Part shown: piece after piece, positions 61,758-64,000 of the stretch | How positions within the stretch are numbered: the stretch's first letter is position 1 | Layout: every line of letters begins with the position of its first letter | The notes under the pieces: generated by a model | The model's input: the letters and a program-made list of their open reading frames with translations, nothing else | What the model was told of the DNA's origin: nothing | The model's database searches: none | Translations under genes and position numbers: made by a program | Source of the DNA: JALZVT01 sp039029135 | GTDB lineage: Bacteria; Pseudomonadota; Gammaproteobacteria; Pseudomonadales; Azotimanducaceae | Direction: 5' to 3' | Length of the DNA stretch: 64,000 bases | Assembly (NCBI GenBank): GCA_039029135.1 | Contig: JBCCGT010000027.1 | Span: 4,672-68,671 of the forward strand

Positions 61758-62795
61758 TCAGTCGTTCAGATCTCTCAGTCTGCTGGCCATGTCCTGGCCT
61801 CGCTGCTTCAGCCCAGAGGTCCAGTCCGGATACTCAGAGCGCAGTTGGCTGACCTCATCAAGACGATCCATTTCCTGCGCGGACAGTTCGATCGCCGCCG
61901 CCCCGAGGTTGTCCACCAGCTGCGCCTCGTTTCGCGCGCCGATGATGGCGCTAGAGATGCCCGGCTTGTGCAGCATCCACGCGATGGAGATCTGTGCGAC
62001 CGTGACGCCTTTGGCATCTGCGATCGCTTTCGCGACGTCGACGATGTCATAGCCGCGCTCCAGGTCGACGGGGGGCACCTGTATCGTGGTTCTGCGCCCC
62101 TCCCCTGCCGATTCCCTAGTGTACTTGCCGCTCAGGAAGCCACTCGCCAGGGGACTCCAGACCAGGACACCCAGACCTAGATCCAGCGCCGCCGGGATAA
62201 TCTCGCGCTCCAATTCCCTTCCCACAAGCGAGTAGTACGCCTGAACGGAGCAGAACTTCTCCAGACCGAGTCGCTGCGAGATACCGTCTGCTTTGGCGAT
62301 CTGCCAGGCAGCGTAGTTTGATAAACCGATGTAGCGCACTTTTCCCTGCTGCACCAAGCTATCGAGTGCGCGCAGCGTTTCCTCGAGCGGCGTCGTGTAA
62401 TCGAAACTGTGCACCTGGTAGAGATCAATCCAATCGGTACCGAGACGGCGCAGACTGCTCTCGCACTCCCGAATCGCCGACAGGCGGCCGGTGCCGATCG
62501 CGTTCGGGCCGGTTCCCATTGGATTGGCGTACTTTGTGGCGATGAGCACGTCACCGCGGCGCGAGCCGAGGGCCTTGCCCAACATCACCTCGGATTCGCC
62601 CATCCCGTAGATGTTCGCGCTATCGAATATGTTGACCCCGGATTCGATAGCGACATCCACCATGCGCGTCGCGAGGTCCTGACCGGTGCCGCCGATCATC
62701 TTGCCGAACATGCCGTCTTCGCGATCGAAGGTCATCGCGCCGAGAGTCAGCTGCGAGACATACAGTCCGGTATTCCCCAAGGGAAGAATTTTCAT
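61758..62795 (-). CDS. Aldo/keto reductase
   Basis: NADPH-dependent oxidoreductase, 345 residues, AKR fold. Catalytic tetrad Asp (NIFDSANIYGMGESE), Tyr, Lys (IATKYANP) and His (YQVHSFD) are in place; the cofactor segment is near GARNEAQLVDNL. It is close to YajO/AKR11-12-type enzymes. ATG 62795 follows TAGGAG. It lies 24 bp after the SRPBCC gene on the same strand, so the two form an operon opposite the TetR gene. Substrate unknown. Confidence 0.9.
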   Translation of the reverse strand: MKILPLGNTGLYVSQLTLGAMTFDREDGMFGKMIGGTGQDLATRMVDVAIESGVNIFDSANIYGMGESEVMLGKALGSRRGDVLIATKYANPMGTGPNAIGTGRLSAIRECESSLRRLGTDWIDLYQVHSFDYTTPLEETLRALDSLVQQGKVRYIGLSNYAAWQIAKADGISQRLGLEKFCSVQAYYSLVGRELEREIIPAALDLGLGVLVWSPLASGFLSGKYTRESAGEGRRTTIQVPPVDLERGYDIVDVAKAIADAKGVTVAQISIAWMLHKPGISSAIIGARNEAQLVDNLGAAAIELSAQEMDRLDEVSQLRSEYPDWTSGLKQRGQDMASRLRDLND

Positions 62796-62819
62796 TCCTG
62801 GTGCTCCTAAGTGATTCGG

Positions 62820-63302
62820 TCAGGGACCTTCGATTCGGGCTTTGAGACTCTGATTGCCTGCTTCGTACAGGAGCCGTGCGGGCGTAGGGTCCCAGAACAG
62901 CACATACAAACCGGTGTAGTACTCGTACTGGACGACTTTGGTCCCCTCAGGCACAGCCTCGAGATACCAGTTGTGATGGTAGGTGAGGATCACCGGATAG
63001 CCCCCGCCCTGATGCAGCCACTCATTCGGGACGAGGTCCTTCACCGCGACCTGCACGGGCGTGGCATCGCCGTCACCCATCTTCATTTGTACATCGAGTG
63101 TGTTGCCCTCGACAAAGTCACCCTCGTAGGCAACAAAGATCGGGTTCCACTCGCCGTAGGTACTGGGGTTGGTGATGACCGACCAAACCGCCTCGGGCGG
63201 GGCAGCGATGACCGTCTCGGCTCGCACAGATTTGCGAATGAGCAGCCCGGCCACGACCAGTACAGCCACTAAGACCACGCCGATGATGATCCATTTGTTC
63301 AT
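62820..63302 (-). CDS. SRPBCC/polyketide cyclase-like protein with N-terminal helix
   Basis: 160 residues starting MNKWIIIGVVLVAVL, an N-terminal membrane helix, then a START/SRPBCC domain (VIAAPPEAVWSVITNPSTYGEWNPIF, a typical opening; ending NQSLKARIEG). These folds bind hydrophobic ligands. ATG 63302 is chosen because GTCGGA lies 6 bp upstream; in-frame ATGs at 63308 and 63329 are alternatives. Divergent from the TetR gene, first in the pair with the aldo/keto reductase. Confidence 0.78.
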   Translation of the reverse strand: MNKWIIIGVVLVAVLVVAGLLIRKSVRAETVIAAPPEAVWSVITNPSTYGEWNPIFVAYEGDFVEGNTLDVQMKMGDGDATPVQVAVKDLVPNEWLHQGGGYPVILTYHHNWYLEAVPEGTKVVQYEYYTGLYVLFWDPTPARLLYEAGNQSLKARIEGP

Positions 63303-63442
63303 AGACATTCCGACATTACATTCAGTCATAATTTGTAAGATAGTTAATATCAGACAAACTCCGACACGTTGTCAACCGCGGTCCAGGTGCTAAAATGCGG
63401 CCTTCGCCAACTCTCTTGCCTCCTATCAATTTTTCAGCGTTT

Positions 63443-64000
63443 ATGCCGGATACCCGCACGACCATTGTTGAAGCCGCGACACGCACCTTCGCCAGGCACG
63501 GGGCGAGAAAAACGGCGATGGTGGATATTGCTGAGACCGCCGGCGTGTCCCGCCAGACCCTCTACGCGTTGTTCGGCAACAAGAACGAGCTGGTTGCCGA
63601 GACCATCAAACACCACGCGCAAATCAATTTTGCGGAGGTGGAGGAAGGGTTGCGCGACTGTCGTTCGCTTGAAGAACAGCTCGACGTCTACTTCGCGAAG
63701 ACCATCGTCAGGTCATTCGAACTGGTGCAAGGATCGGAAGATCTCGAAGACATCATGAGCGGCCACAGCGAAGCCGGGCGGGCAGCCCTCGCCGCCGTCG
63801 AGAAGCGGCACGCCAAGCTCGTCTCGCAGCTGCTAGCCCCGTATGAGCAGCAGATCGAAGCATCGGGACACAGCGTGAACCACCTGGCCCACTTCTGCGT
63901 CACCTGCGCCAGGGGGTTCAAATACAGCGCGAAGAACAGGCGCGACCTGAACGTGCTGCTGAAAGCCATGAAAACCAGCGTTTTGCTGGCAACTCTGTAA
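63443..64000 (+). CDS. TetR-family transcriptional regulator
   Basis: 185 residues. The N-terminal HTH (about 21-60) reads AARHGARKTAMVD-like TFARHGARKTAMVDIAETAG followed by VSRQTLYALFGNKNELVAE, a standard TetR pattern. The C-terminal ligand domain is not assignable. ATG 63443 gives the normal length; an in-frame ATG at 63395 would add 16 residues. The TAA is the last codon of the window. Divergent from the SRPBCC-aldo/keto reductase pair with a 140-bp gap, so it likely represses that operon and itself. Confidence 0.9.
   Translation: MPDTRTTIVEAATRTFARHGARKTAMVDIAETAGVSRQTLYALFGNKNELVAETIKHHAQINFAEVEEGLRDCRSLEEQLDVYFAKTIVRSFELVQGSEDLEDIMSGHSEAGRAALAAVEKRHAKLVSQLLAPYEQQIEASGHSVNHLAHFCVTCARGFKYSAKNRRDLNVLLKAMKTSVLLATL

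Overview
The window reads as one contiguous stretch of a high-GC gammaproteobacterial chromosome, probably from a free-living aquatic or marine lineage. The evidence is conserved gammaproteobacterial gene order (serC-gyrA / mtaD-ubiG-yciK; scpA-scpB-rluB with yciO, yciB and pdxJ; purM / DUF2066-CDP-alcohol transferase-hda; dcd-apbC-metG-nth) together with an accessory repertoire of cytochrome P450, haloalkane dehalogenase, TonB-dependent receptor and solute:sodium symporter. I see no tRNA, rRNA, CRISPR array, transposase or phage gene.

Layout. 0-8.3 kb: serC and gyrA leftward; mtaD, ubiG, a YciK-like SDR and an orphan membrane histidine kinase rightward. mtnA and mupP, which sit in this block in Pseudomonas, are absent. 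8.3-12.1 kb: a DUF3604 lipoprotein and a GMC oxidoreductase. 12.1-24.7 kb: housekeeping (rluB, scpB, scpA, yciO, yciB, pdxJ, a periplasmic cyclophilin, a membrane-anchored cold-shock-domain protein, argS, an acyl desaturase, a rhodanese and mnmC). 24.8-32.2 kb: a P450, serA, a murG that looks like the Firmicutes type rather than the dcw type, hda, a CDP-alcohol phosphatidyltransferase, DUF2066 and purM.

32.3-49.2 kb is the accessory heart of the window. It is a probable catabolic island with a haloalkane dehalogenase, a DUF3500 lipoprotein, four NTF2/SnoaL-like proteins (seven predicted domains), an HpsN-like dehydrogenase of the histidinol dehydrogenase family, a bicupin, an HpcH/HpaI aldolase, a MetE-C-like protein, a LacI-type regulator, a TonB-dependent receptor, a sodium:solute symporter and a PhyH-type dioxygenase. 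Uptake, regulation, oxidation and C-C cleavage are all represented, but the combination matches no pathway I can name. Short 12-13-bp tandem repeats lie in two of its intergenic regions.

49.2-59.7 kb: soxR with a textbook SoxR promoter driving a glyoxalase-fold gene; a small membrane-protein pair; a decayed HAD-phosphatase fragment; an M48 protease; dcd, apbC, metG and nth (without the rnf/rsx operon that often separates metG from nth); an aromatic aminotransferase and an MFS transporter. 59.7-64 kb: a candidate Zur-controlled COG0523 GTPase-DUF1826 pair, then a TetR regulator divergent from an SRPBCC protein and an aldo/keto reductase. The TetR gene stops at the last base of the window.

All functional calls come from reading translated motifs and gene order by eye. 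No database search was run.
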